NCBI GenBank assembly: GCA_034359265.1
Contig: CP136890.1
Coordinates: 64,481,501 to 64,545,500, forward strand
Length of the DNA stretch: 64,000 nucleotides
Direction of reading: 5' to 3'
From: Canna indica
Taxonomy: Eukaryota > Streptophyta > Magnoliopsida > Zingiberales > Cannaceae
The position numbers and the translations under genes are program-made. Shown piece after piece: positions 43,587 to 54,867 of this stretch (the stretch's first letter is position 1; the number at the start of each line of letters is the position of its first letter). The notes beneath the pieces are model-generated. The model saw only the letters and a list, made by a program, of their open reading frames with translations. It was not told the DNA's origin and made no database searches.

Positions 43587-45098
43587 TGTTGGAGAAACGC
43601 AACACTAGAGGGGGGGTGAATAGTATGTTATCTAAATTAATTAGTCTAAATTCAATTTTAGTCATTTTTTTAGATTGTTTAGGCAATTTATAATTCGATC
43701 ATTAGATGCGGAAGCGATAAATAGTAAAGCAATTAAAACATTCAATAAATCAATGCAAACACGAGAATTTATAGTGGTTCGACCCCAATGCCTACTCCAC
43801 TACCTAAGCACCCCGCTTAGGATTTCCAAACTAGGTTTACTAGATTAATTCTCGTTTCCCCTACAATGAGGACTTTGACCCGAAGAGTCGCACTCTCGAC
43901 CTAAGGCAATTCCACACCCGGAAGTCTCCGCCTTCTTACCGAAAGCACTCTTCCACCTCAACCCTAAGGGACAACTAAACTAATCCTAGTAAACACTAAG
44001 TTTACACAAGTGATTTTACACCTTCACAACAAGGTAACCACTTTCACACAAGAAGACCTAACAACCAATCTTCGTACAAACCCAAATCCAAGATACAACA
44101 GTTCAAATAACAGATAAAAATTACAATAAAAAAATATAAGAATAAACCAAGATTAAAAGCTCTTTTTCAAGCCTTGGAACCTCCAACTTGCCAGAAGATG
44201 AATCTTGAGTCGAAGCAGAGTTGAGGAGCAGACGACGCTTGAAGAAAAACTCGACGGAAGAGCAGAGCGCGCTGCAATCGTTCTTTGGAAGGCTCAAGAA
44301 CTTCCTTTTAATTGCCCAATAAAGTTTGTAGAAGTCAAGGAAGAAGATTAAAAAGAGTTAGATGAGGTATATTTATACCCTCACGAAGAAACGACAGCTC
44401 AACGGATAGAAAACTATATGTTGTAGATGCTCGATCGATTGGTCGGTCGACCGACCGATCGACCACTCACACCGACCGCTGCATCTTCTCTCCGTGGGGT
44501 CGACCGATCCCACATTCGGTCGACCAGTCGGTCGACCGACTCAGTGGAGCCAGGGTCGCGTGACTGCGCGATCCTCAATCTGATTGATCGATCGATCGAC
44601 CGCTAGGGCTATTGCCCATTTCTGGCCTCTGTCGGTCGACCGATCAGTCGACCGAAGTAGCCACTGCCAGTTTTTGGCAATGTTCGATCGATCGACCAGT
44701 CAATCGAATTGGCTACTGCCAATTTTTTACACTATTCGGTCAACCGCCCGGTCGACCGAACCTAGGCTGAGTTTGATTTCTTCAGCCTTTTTCTTCCGCA
44801 CTTCATTTTCGGGTTCCGGCTTTCAACGAGCATCAACTTGGACAACATTCTATATGATATTTGGACTCGTCCAATGCGACTTTGGTGTACTCGTCGATCT
44901 TCAAGAAATTTTTGTGATGAACCCGAGCGCGATGATCAATATCCTTCCAATTTCTGATTTCTTTCGACATTTTTGATTGAGGACATCGAACGCTAACTGA
45001 TATGGAACCTGAAAGATATTCTCAATAAAATCATTAGTCCCATGTTTGTTATCATCAAAATCGAGATTAAGACTAAGGTTGAAAACCTAAAGCCAACA
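43587..45098 (-). mobile_element. 3' LTR of element B
   Basis: 1,512 bp, TGTTGGAGAAACGC...AAAGCCAACA. The U3 start resembles the A-type LTR (GACTAAGGTTGAAAACC), while the region near 44,160-44,300 (GCCTTGGAACCTCCAACTTGCC-like) resembles the L2 type, so it may be a recombinant between subtypes. Palindromes at 44,430-44,765 include TTGGCTACTGCCAA (44,703) and GGTCGGTCGACCGACC. Confidence 0.8.
44370..44377 (-). promoter_or_regulatory. TATA box of element B LTR
   Basis: TATTTATA on the plus strand in GAGGTATATTTATACCCTC. Confidence 0.6.
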
Positions 45099-48000
45099 AT
45101 CTCCTCCTTTTTGATGATGACAAACATCCTTAAGAAAATATATACATTAAAGCATAGAGGATATCATCTAAGGGATTTCTCCCCCTATCAACATGCATAT
45201 TTATGAAAATAAACTCCCCCTATCTATATGCATGGATTTCCTATATTTTCCTCCCCTTTACCTATAATTTTCTCCCCAATTTTCCTATACTTTTCTCCCC
45301 CTTTTTCTTATACATTTCTCCCCATTTTGACATCAATCAAATAGGGCAAGAAAAGTTAATCTAGTCAAAGGGATGAAAAACAAATATTTTTTCATGAAGT
45401 TGAGACTCTAAAGATTATTTTTCATGAAACATGAAAATCTCAACCAAAGGGATGGAAAACAAAATATTTAATATGAAACTTAATTCATACATGATATGTT
45501 CAAAACTAAGTATTTGAATTCAAAGTTAAATCATGTATGTTCTCAAGCATGTATGAACTTAGCATGATTTCATTCAAAGTATGCTTGAAACCATGAAAAT
45601 GCTAAGTATCAAATTTGGCTATCTACTCATGTTTTCTCATATTTTAGCATCTTGACATCAAACATGAGAGAGTGTAAGTCTATGAATCCAGTTTGGGCTT
45701 AAGATGTAATTTCTAAGTCACTTTGTTGACTTAGGTCAAGGTATATACTTCTAGTTTTCACAAATCAAAATTTTAAATTTATACAAAATCATATTTTCGA
45801 CGAAAATTTTGATACCTATTTTTGGACGAAAATTCTTGATACCAAATGATGAATGGTCATTTGAAATGCATGTATCAAGTTTGAACTCAAAATGAATTTT
45901 CTAAGTTCATATATTGATTTTAATAAACAAATTTTTCATCATATATTGATTTTAATAAACAAATGGATATTTCTAGCTATCAACCAAGATATCAAAATCA
46001 TTCCTATGAATGATTTTACTCAAGAAATTGTGTGAATGATATTAGAAATGGAATCTAAATGGTATACATGAATTTTCATTTGAAGTTTTTGAAGAAAGAT
46101 CAAAGTATCGGAAAGATTGATATTTCAAATAAGTGATACTTTGTGTTTTCGAAATCTAACTTTGAAATTTCATTTTAAATGAGATTCTTGACGAAACTTT
46201 TCAATATTTTTACTGAGGAACCTAGATTTTTCAGTGAGGGTGCAGTTTCAAGAATCATCTAAAAAGGATTTTTTTTATATTTCTCTAGAAATAACTGATA
46301 CCAAATGTAGGCCAAATGGCAATTTCGTAAATTTCAGTTATTTTCAAAGAGTGTTATGTTTTCATTCAAACTTTTATGACACCACATAATGGTCGTGTAA
46401 AGAGTGTATGTCATGTTTAAAATGAAAAATTGTATCCTTAAGTCAAGATATCAACCTAGCATGGTTTCATTCAAAACTAAGCTAGTTATCATGAAACTTG
46501 CTAAGTTTCAATCTTAATATTTACTCATGGTTTTTCAATCTTAAACCTATGGATACCTAACATGAGGACATCTAAACATGTTCCTTAAATATGGATAGAA
46601 AATGAGACCTCTAAGTCAATTGGTTGACTTGGGTCAACTTGGTTCAAAAGAGGTAAGCATGAATTGACCTTTATGTCATTTTATCCATATCTATATGAAT
46701 TTTTCACTCTAAGTGCTTGGAAACATGTCATACTTATTCCTAAACACGTTTATGAAGTTTGGACTTAAAATGAAATGCCCAAGTCGATTTATTGACTTGA
46801 GTCCAACTTTTCAAGCTTAAGTCCCCTAAAGTGAGATACCAATTATATTTGATCATCTAGACATGAATTTTCAAGTTTTAAATATCTAGACTCATGTGAT
46901 ATGTGTATCTAAATATGTTCATTTGGTCTTTACTCAAAATGAGGTATCTAATAAGAAATTTTAACCTAGAGCAAGTTTCATTCAATCAAGATATCATGAA
47001 ATTGCCTAAGTTATCCAAATTTTTTCTACTCATGAAAATTCAAACATTTATCATGCAAAATCAGTCATGAGTATATAGAGACATCACTTAAGCATGAATA
47101 TTCAAATATTATATTAAGATTTTTGTAAAATCAAATTCATACCTTAGTCTTTAGAAGTTTGCCAAACTTGTCATTTACTTTTCATTTTCATCATGATAGC
47201 ATAGCCTTCAATTTTTATCACTTTCTTAACTTGCAAGTAGGCTTCATTAGTATCAAAATGAAATTATATGCCACCTAGCAAGCTAACATACTAAATAGCA
47301 AAGGTTCAATGCAAAGTTTCATTTAAACACCTTAACCTATGTTGGATAGTAAAGATTCATTTTAAGGAGGTTAACATGATATCAAAATGAATCTAAGGGA
47401 TCTTAAGATGTGAATTCATTTGAGGGATAAGGTCCCTAAACATGTTTAATTAGTTTGGACTTAAAGGAATATCTCTAATAGTAAGTATCAACCTAGAGCA
47501 AGTTTCATTTAATGAAATTTGCCTAAATGCTAAGATTCTACCTACTCATGAAAATTCAAGGGCTTACCATGCAATTCTAATCATGAGTATTGAGATATTA
47601 TTTAAGCTTAAGCATTGAGGTATAACATTAAGATTTGAATTTATCAAAGTTATATCTTATTCATGATGATTTATCCAAACTAATATTTTTTTATTCTAAT
47701 AAGCCTTCCATTTACATTAACTTGCAAGTATACTTTATTAATAGAAAATAAAACCAAATTTACATGCAAGCTATCAAACTAAATAGCGAAGTGAAAAACC
47801 AAGTATTATTTTCCAAATTCAACTTCACTAAATAGCATGGATTGATTTTCATGTAAATCATTCATGATAACAAAATGAATCAAGAGATCTCAAAATATAA
47901 AATTTTGAAAAATATGATCTCCAACCCTTCCTATTGGTTGGAAACCGAAAATCACAATTAGCCTACGATTTAAAACCGCAAGGTCGCTTAGGCCCATTAC

Positions 48001-48240
48001 AGGCCACATAGGTCTCCGAAGAGACCGGGAAATCAAAATCAAAAATCAAAAGCTTTTTCAAAAGAACTCTTTAGCAAGAGCTGGGAAAACAACTCAAACT
48101 AAACATTGTATCATAATCTTCAACTAAGGTAAAACAATGCAAGATAGAAGATGATACCAAGTGATTTAGATGACAATTCTTAAATTAACCTAAGGTATCT
48201 AGTCTAAGTGAAGACTTTGAAGTTGCAACCATGCAAGGAT
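45099..48240 (-). other. Non-coding 3' region of element B
   Basis: Begins (minus orientation end) with the purine tract complement ATCTCCTCCTTTTTGATGATG and further boxes at 45,180-45,225 and near 45,298. No ORF. Same block order as A and C, including the GGTCTCTTCGGAGAC-type hairpin word (plus strand GGTCTCCGAAGAGACC at 48,010) and repeated 'TGACTTAGGTCAA' phrases. About 0.7 kb longer than in A. Confidence 0.7.
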
Positions 48241-48283
48241 CCTTCCTTCAATTTCTTGGTCAACTTCAACTCTTCAATTTCCA

Positions 48284-48900
48284 TTACCCTTGTGTGGTGG
48301 CTCCCCCTACAAAAGAGCATGAAACCTTTGGTACCCAAATGGCTTTGGGTCCTTGGGGGTTAGATGGCCTAGGAATCCAAAGTATCCTAGCAACACTTGG
48401 ATTTCTTTTAAAAGCACACTCATGGATAGCATGGCCATAAACACCACAACAAAAGCAATGTCCATGAAACTTTTTCTTTTCATTTTTAACATGGACATGA
48501 GATTTAATGTTAGAATGCTTAACATAGGAGGCATGATGAGCATGGGGCTTAAATGTGGAATGCCTAACATGAGAATGATGATGAACATTGGCATTCTTTA
48601 CATAGGTATTTTTTATTCTAGTGTTCTTAGGAAATGAAGCATTTTTTAATTCATTTACTTTCTTATTCAAGAAAGTAATCTCACATTTCAATTCATTCAT
48701 GGATTTATGCAATGCATGTAATTGAGATTTTAACATGTAATTATCATTTTCTAAATTGTTATTTTTAAGCTTCAAATCCTTAAGCTCAAGTTCTACATTA
48801 TCATGGCATGAATCAAATGACCTAGATTTCAATTTTTCATTTCTAGTTTGGATTCATGCAAATGAGAATTAAGCATCTCATTTTCCTTTTTCAACCGTTT
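48284..48900 (-). pseudogene. Element B gag, C-terminal part
   Basis: Open for 182 residues: a coiled-coil-like start (LELKDLKLKNNNLENDNYML, NELKCEITFLNKKVNELK), a His/Lys-rich stretch, then the second zinc knuckle CFCCGVYGHAIHEC with all four metal ligands, IWVPKVSC and stop. Joins to the N-terminal part across the solo LTR: reading runs E-N-K | R-L-K-K-E-N-E when the LTR and one target copy are ignored. Confidence 0.8.
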
Positions 48901-48901
48901 A

Positions 48902-51457
48902 TGTAAGACCCGAAAAAGTTTCCTTATATGAAAATCTGTTTTGATGCAGCGCGCCGGACCCGGGGGTAGTTGAGTCGAGCCTCAGGATCGTCTCGAGTGA
49001 AAAGGTATGACTCGGCTAATGGTTCATGAAACCTATGTGGATGATTAACTTTCCTTTTATGAAATCATACATTAAATTAAGTTAACTCGAGTCATGTTAT
49101 GGGTTGAGTCGGAACCCAAGTTGAGTTCGGGTTTAGTCGAGTTTCGGGTATGAGTTAAGTGAGTCTTGAGGCCATATTTGGAAAGATGGATGAGGGAATA
49201 AAACCCTCTTATTGAAGCCATGCGACTCACCCTTTGAGTCGCACAAGGCCGCCTAGGGAGAAGAGGAGAAGGAGCAAGGAGGAGGCTTGGGGCTTGGATC
49301 GATCCGGGATTCGTGTCGTCGCCAAAAAAATTTCAAGTCGTCGTCACCCGATCCTTGTTTCTCCGCAACCTAGGTGAGTGGTTATGTTTTTGAAGCTTGG
49401 GGGAGGCGGGTGGCCGAACCCTAAATGAAATAGGTTGAGTTCTCGCGATTCTTCCGACCGAATCTTGATTTCCAACGACGTGTGTTCACTATTTTATGAA
49501 GTTTCTTGTCGGATCTCACTGTTTTCTTCGTTGTTTTGCATGTTCTTGGGGCTGCCAAGTCATGGGAAAAGGGGAAAGGTCATGCCAAAATTTTCCCCGA
49601 TTCCCTTGACAGCAAGAAGGCCCTTAGATGACCTTATATCACTATTGATGTAGTTCCCTTTGTACATCTCGCGTATTATGAAGTATGCCCTCCTTAGAAG
49701 TCCCTTGAAGTGGTCGAACAACCCTACAACTCATGAAGAGGGTTCGGCCAAGGGTGAGGGGAAAGTAAATTAGTTCATTGGTATTTAAGTTGTATGCGGA
49801 ATTGAAGAGGTAAAGGTATAGCTAGAGTCTCCTCCCTCTTTCCTACCACAAGGGCCATGGCCGAGCAAGGTCTTCCTTGCTCATGGTTCGGCCAAGGTTA
49901 GGGAGAGGAGGAGAGATTAGCTTTAGATGAAAATTGCATGATTATAAGGATCATACATAGAGATATGACAATACTTAGGAAGAACACAAAACTTAGCAAG
50001 TAGCTTGATAAATTTTGAATTGTAGAAATGCTAGTTTTATAACCATTCATAGCATTAGATCCTTAAACTTTGGATGTTGACATTGTTACCATGTTTTGTA
50101 TTTCATACATGTTATTTAAATTCATTACTACCTTGCCATGCTAGATAGTTGTTCGTTATTGTGCTAATATTCCTAAGGTAGTATAAAAATTGTTATGTAT
50201 ATATATACATTGTGGTCATATATGATGAAGGTTGCCATATTTGAATATTTTCCTTTGGATTATTCATGCTGCCCTAAATGTTCTTGGGTGATATTCCAAG
50301 GTCGACACATGGAAATTCTCACCCAAGGCAGTGTAGAAGGATAAGTAACATGTAAGGCGTCACTAGACGTTCATAGCGCATATATAGAAACTTAGTTAGG
50401 AGACGATAATATTTCTATGACTCCTTATATACTTTTGGAAATTTAGAACTCGTAGGTGTTCATATATTGAAAGGGCGGCATAAATTGTTGACCCGGTAGC
50501 CAGACTTAGGCCAGATACGGGCAAGGGCCCGAAGTGTATATATATGAAAACTCTAGGATATTTATTGTGTGATGTGTTTGAGATGGTCCGCCGAGGAGCA
50601 AGGAGGTTGAAAATGACCAATGCTCTGCTCGGCCAGTATTGGGTCTAGAGGTGCGCCAGCAGGCCCGCTAGATGTCAGACCCCAGTTGGGTGGGACTAGC
50701 TATCCTTACCCTAGAAGGTGTCCGAAGACTAGTGGACCATCCTAGTCGACGGCTTGGGATTGTTTGCTTATTTCTTGAGATGATGTGGCCAATGGCCAGT
50801 ATGATACTACCGGATATGGTAGGGATGGTTGTAGCCGGGATATTATTCTATAAGTAGGCCCAAGGACCGGATGCCGAAGGCTTGATAAGCCGAGATGGCA
50901 AGTTATCATATTCAGTTGGTACAAATGGACCCATTGCGGTCGGTAATCGCATTAGAAATAAACTTTACCTCCTTGTGCATTTTCTTTGATGCCTTATATG
51001 ATATATGCATGATTGAGGCTTATGTGGAGGGTCATTTGAGCCACTCACTGAGTCCTAAGTGGACTCACAGTTTATTCTTATTTTTGCAGAGCATGAGCAG
51101 TGACTTAGTATGTCGACATGGTGCAGCTGGAGGGCGGGAGGCGATGCCATATCTCGTAGCGGCGTCCATGAGTCTTAGACTAGTGCTTAGTAGTGTTTAG
51201 TTTTGTTTCTGCACTGACAGTTGCAATTGAAAAAGAATTGTAAAACGTGTTACTTGAACATTCGGTTATTTTGATGTTGATGTTTCTACTTGTTTTGGAA
51301 AACATATAGATTGTGACTTTGAAAACTTTTTATAAAGTATGTTGAGATTTTTTTTTACTCGACGTGTCTTGGCTTTCTTGGTGTCAGTGTAGACAATAGG
51401 CTACAGGGCAGGACGTAGGCCCTGGCCGGTCACACTACCCTCAGTTGGGGTGTCACA
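48902..51457 (+). mobile_element. Solo chromovirus T-family LTR in B gag, TSD GTTTA/TTTTA
   Basis: 2,556 bp from TGTAAGACCCG to GGGTGTCACA, same landmarks as the T 5' LTR. Flanking pentamers GTTTA (48,897-48,901) and TTTTA (51,458-51,462) differ at one base. The host gag reading frame is continuous across the site, which confirms the boundaries. Confidence 0.85.
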
Positions 51458-51458
51458 T

Positions 51459-52153
51459 TTTATTTTCCTTATCTTTTCTAACAAGCAAGGCATACATTTT
51501 TTGACATTCCTCAACTAGTTCTTCATATGACATATTGAATGAACTAGAAGAGCTAGTACTATCATTATCATTATTATGACTAGAAGGGAAAGAGTGTACC
51601 TCATCATTTGTACTCATGAGGCAAACTTTTGAAGTAGCTTCATAGTCATTATAAGAGGATGCTTCATTTGAATGGGATGATGATGTAGAAGCTTTTGACC
51701 TCTTCTTTGCCTTATTTTTTATGGTAGGGCAATTCTTCTTCACATGCCCTTTTTCCTTGCATGCATGGCACACTACCTTCCTTTTTCGGCTCTTGGAGCT
51801 ACTCCTTTGACTAGAAGAGCTATGGGCATCAAAACCAAGATTAGTAGTAGGTGAGTGACCAATGTCATCACTACCTTCATTAAACGTACCAATTTCTTCG
51901 GTCTTAGCATGATCGTATCAAATATTCAAACTAGCCCATAAATCATAAGCCGAAGAGCAATGCATGACTTTATCTAGGATGCCATTTGGTAATGTGCAAA
52001 GTATATAATTCATGACATCTACATTATACTTAGACATTTTCTTATCCATTTCACTCCAAGCATGCATATCATCCTTAGGTTCAATGAATTCCCAATGTAA
52101 TATGTTAAAGACACCAAAACCTTTAGTCTTCAAATAAGTGTACATCCTATGAA
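51459..52153 (-). pseudogene. Element B gag, N-terminal part
   Basis: Reads MYTYLKTKGFGVFNILHWEF, DMHAWSEMDKKMSKYNVDVM, AYDLWASLNI, a stop, YDHAKTEEIGTFNEGSDD, then the first zinc knuckle CHACKEKGHVKKNC (all ligands present), a Ser-rich linker, and MSYEELVEECQKMYALLVRK up to the solo LTR. Lacks the second half of the gag domain at exactly the same place as A. The N-terminus is cut at 52,153. Confidence 0.8.
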
Positions 52154-52371
52154 GTATCGGAAAGATTGATATTTCAAATAAGTGATACTTTTTGTTTTCG
52201 AAATCTAACTTCAAAATTTCATTTTAAATCAGATTCTTGATGAAACTTTTCAATATTTGTACTGAGAAACCTAGATTTTTCAGTGAGGGTGCAGTTTCAA
52301 GAATCATCTAAAAATAATTTTTCTATATTTCTCTAGAAATAACTGATACCAAATGTAGGCCAAATGGCAAT
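52154..52371 (-). repeat. 218-bp copy of the Sirevirus non-coding 3' region
   Basis: Nearly identical to 46,097-46,325 and in the same orientation (AGTATCGGAAAGATTGATAT ... GTAGGCCAAATGGCAATTT). It sits between B's truncated gag and the resumed gag of L2, so it marks the breakpoint of the deletion that removed B's 5' end. Confidence 0.8.
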
Positions 52372-52995
52372 TTATTTTTGGTGAGCTTTCATTTACGCAA
52401 GAAGAACTAGAAAATAAATTTGATCAAATACATGATGAATTCAATGCTAATAGAAATAAATTTAAAGAACTTAAAAAGGACAATAAATCTTTAGAAATTG
52501 AGAATGACAACTTGTTACTTTTATGCAATGCCTTAAGAAAAGAAGTAGATAGCCTTAAGGAAGAAAAACATGTCTTTGAAATTGTTAAAGAAAGTTTAGA
52601 AAATGACAATAAAATGTTAGAAAATGAAAACAAGTTCTTGAGTGATCAAGTAGAGCACTTGAATGATAGCATGCTTAACTTTAAAAAGGAATTATGCATG
52701 CTAAATGAGAAAATGACAACCTTATAAAATGCCATGCCTAGGTTGTAAATGATAGAAAAACTACAAACAATCATGCTCATGCACATTTCCTTGGTCACAC
52801 ACATAGCAGAAGAAAATTTAATGAAAGTTGTTTTTCATGTGGTATTTTTGGCTATATTGCTAGAGATTGTGCACTTAAGAGGAACCCCAACGCTAGATTC
52901 ACTTGGGTTCCTAAGATAACTAACACTCAAGGACCCAAGAAGATTTGGGTACCTAAAATTATTTCTTCTCCTTTTGTAGATGGAGAAGCATCCTC
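52372..52995 (+). pseudogene. Sirevirus L2 gag, C-terminal part
   Basis: A coiled-coil-like region (QEELENKFDQIHDEFNANRN, SLKEEKHVFEIVKESLENDN, FLSDQVEHLNDSML) ends at a stop near 52,725. A shifted frame continues with the second zinc knuckle, CFSCGIFGYIARDC, whose His is Tyr, then KRNPNARFTWVPKITNTQGP and KIISSPFVDGEASSSK before TAG. Confidence 0.75.
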
Positions 52996-53525
52996 AAGCA
53001 AGTAGAAGCACATGAATTTTGGATAGCGGTTGCTCAAAATACATGATGGGTGATATCAATCTTTTTACAACCCTATCAAGGAAGGATGGTGGACATGTGA
53101 CGTTTGGAGACTATGCCAAAGTTAAGATTGTTGGCATTGGTGATATAGGTATCTAAAATTGTTTCTTCTCCTTTTGTAGATGGAGAAGCATCCTCAAGCA
53201 AGTAGAAGCACATGAATTTTGGATAGTGGTTGCTCAAAATACATGACGGGTGATATCAATCTTTTTGCAACCTATCAAGAAAAGATGGTGGCATTGGTAA
53301 GATTGTTGGCATTGGTGATAAGGCTATCTAAAATTATTTCTTCTCCTTTGTACATGGAGAAGCATCCTCAAGCAAGTAGAAGCACATGAATTTTGGATAG
53401 CGGTTGCTCAAAACACATGATGGGTGATATCAATCTTTTTTCAACCCTATCAAGAAAGGATGGTGGACATGTGACGTTTGGAGACTATGTCAAAGGTAAG
53501 ATTATTGGCATTGGTGATATAGATA
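52951..53525. repeat. Tandem triplication across the gag-pol junction
   Basis: Three adjacent copies start with A(C/T)CTAAAATT at 52,951, 53,151 and 53,326. Copies 1 and 3 are about 200 bp, copy 2 is 175 bp with a deletion. Each contains the gag stop (AGCAAGTAG) and the protease active-site codons (GGATAGCGGTTGCTC or a variant). Confidence 0.9.
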
Positions 53526-54015
53526 TACTTCCCTACTCATGCATTAAAAATGTCTTACTAGTTGATGGGTTAAAGCATAACTTGATTTGTATATCTCAAT
53601 TATGTGATAATGGTTATGTAGTTATTTTTGAAGTATCTAAATGCATCATTAAAAGTGCACCATATAATGATATTGTGTTTATTGGAAATATGCAAGAAAA
53701 TATTTACACACTAGTTTTAAATGTTTTGCCTAATCCACATGTTAGATGCTTAGTTGCCATGGAAAATGATTCTTGGTTGTGGCATAGAAGGCTAGGACAT
53801 GCTGGCATGAACCTCATCCAAGAAATAGCAAAAAGGGACTTAGTTAAAGGAATACCTAAGATAAAATTTGAAGAAGATAAACTTTGTGATGCATGTCAAC
53901 ATGGAAAGCAAGTTAAGTCCTCATTTCATAGCATTAATCAAGTTAGTGCATCTAGAATACTAGAACTTGTGCACATGGATCTCTTTGGTCCTTGTGATGT
54001 TGCAAGTCTAGGTTG
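53393..54015 (+). pseudogene. Sirevirus L2 protease and integrase N-terminus
   Basis: 207 open residues. DSGCSKHM at the start is the Copia protease active site (D-S-G), followed by GGHVTFGDYVKGKIIGIGDI and LLVDGLKHNLICISQLCDNG. The pre-integrase zinc motif is complete: LWHRRLGHAGM with C-D-A-C further on (KLCDACQHGKQ). Integrase begins HMDLFGPCDVASLG with its first catalytic Asp, and the frame closes at a TGA at 54,014. Confidence 0.85.
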
Positions 54016-54655
54016 AAAATTATATTGCTATGTTTTGGTTTATGATTTCTCGAGATTTACATAGGTTTTATTCCTAGCTAAGAAAAATAAAACTTTTGAT
54101 TTCTTTAAAAAGTTTGCTAGGAGAATTATAAATGAAAAAGAAATTTCAATTTTGAAAATTAGAAGTAACAATGGAGGAGAATTTAAAAATGAAAAGATTT
54201 CCAAATTTTGTGATGAATTAGGTATTGAGCATACATTTTCTTCCCCTATAACCCCTCAACAAAATGGGGTGGTTGAGAGGAAGAATAGAACCTTATAAGA
54301 AATGGCTAGGACCATGCTTTGTGAAAATAATTTACCTAAGTACTTTTGGGCCAAAGCCATAAATACTTCTTGTTATGTGCTTAATCGTGTTTTGTTAAGA
54401 TCGAAAATTAATTAAACACCTTGTGAGCTTTGGAATGATAGAATCCCAAGTGTGGGATATTTTCGAGTTTTTGGATGCAAATGTTTTATCTTAAACACTA
54501 AGGAACATCTAGGAAAATTTGATTCTAAATCCGATGAGGTTATTTTCCTAGGTTATTCTACTAGTTCTAAAGCTTATAAAGTTTATAATCGTAGAACTAT
54601 GATAGTTGAGGAATCTATAATGTCACGTTTGATGAAACTAATGATTCTTCTAGAA
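54016..54655 (+). pseudogene. Sirevirus L2 integrase core and C-terminus
   Basis: Continues KLYCYVLVYDFSRFT, a stop, FLAKKNKTFDFFKKFARRI, then IRSNNGGEFKNE (54,160-54,195), in which the second catalytic Asp is Asn, and SPITPQQNGVVERKNRT, which keeps the Glu. ARTMLCENNLPKYFWAKAI and the closing GYFRVFGCKCFILN, FDSKSDEVIFLGYSTSSKAYKV are readable to 54,640. At least three stops and one frame change. Confidence 0.85.
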
Positions 54656-54666
54656 ATATTAAGATT

Positions 54667-54864
54667 GTGAATGTAGGTGAGGAACTTGAGGAATTGACAT
54701 TTCATGACAAGGAGGTTGAGGATGAAAACAATGAGGAAACTCATCATGATGAGCCTTCATCCTCAACCTTACCTCAAGGTGAAGAAGAAGTAGTAGTAGT
54801 AGTAGTAGAAGAAGAAGAAGAAGAAGAAGAAGAAGAAGAGGAAGCTCTACCACCTCTCCCATAA
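54667..54864 (+). pseudogene. Acidic linker of L2 pol with trinucleotide repeat
   Basis: Between integrase and RT. Reads ELEELTFHDKEVEDENNEE and then a valine run and a glutamate run encoded by (GTA)n(GAA)n at 54,781-54,840. A stop lies at 54,862. Acidic linkers at this place are common in Sirevirus pol. Confidence 0.75.
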
Positions 54865-54867
54865 GGA

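Larger units (their letters stand above)
43587..52153 (-). mobile_element. Gag-only Sirevirus derivative B, minus orientation, inserted in L2 gag
   Basis: Order on the minus strand from right to left: gag N-terminus (52,153), solo chromovirus LTR (48,902-51,457), gag C-terminus, 3.1 kb of non-coding 3' region, purine tract, 3' LTR (43,587-45,098). The 5' LTR and primer site are lost at 52,153. No pol. The insertion cuts L2's gag inside its zinc knuckle; L2 coding sequence resumes after 52,371. The expected second copy of the target (CCGGG, 43,582-43,586) is not found because the 5' end is deleted. Confidence 0.8.

Noticed and set aside
44584..44976. 130-codon plus ORF across repeated Arg-Ser-Thr-Asp motifs
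   Set aside because: It is produced by translating the GGTCGACCGA palindromes of the LTR; similar ORFs appear in every LTR copy on both strands.
54659..54862. Minus-strand ORF of leucine runs
   Set aside because: It is the antisense of the (GTA)n(GAA)n repeat in the pol linker of L2, not a gene.
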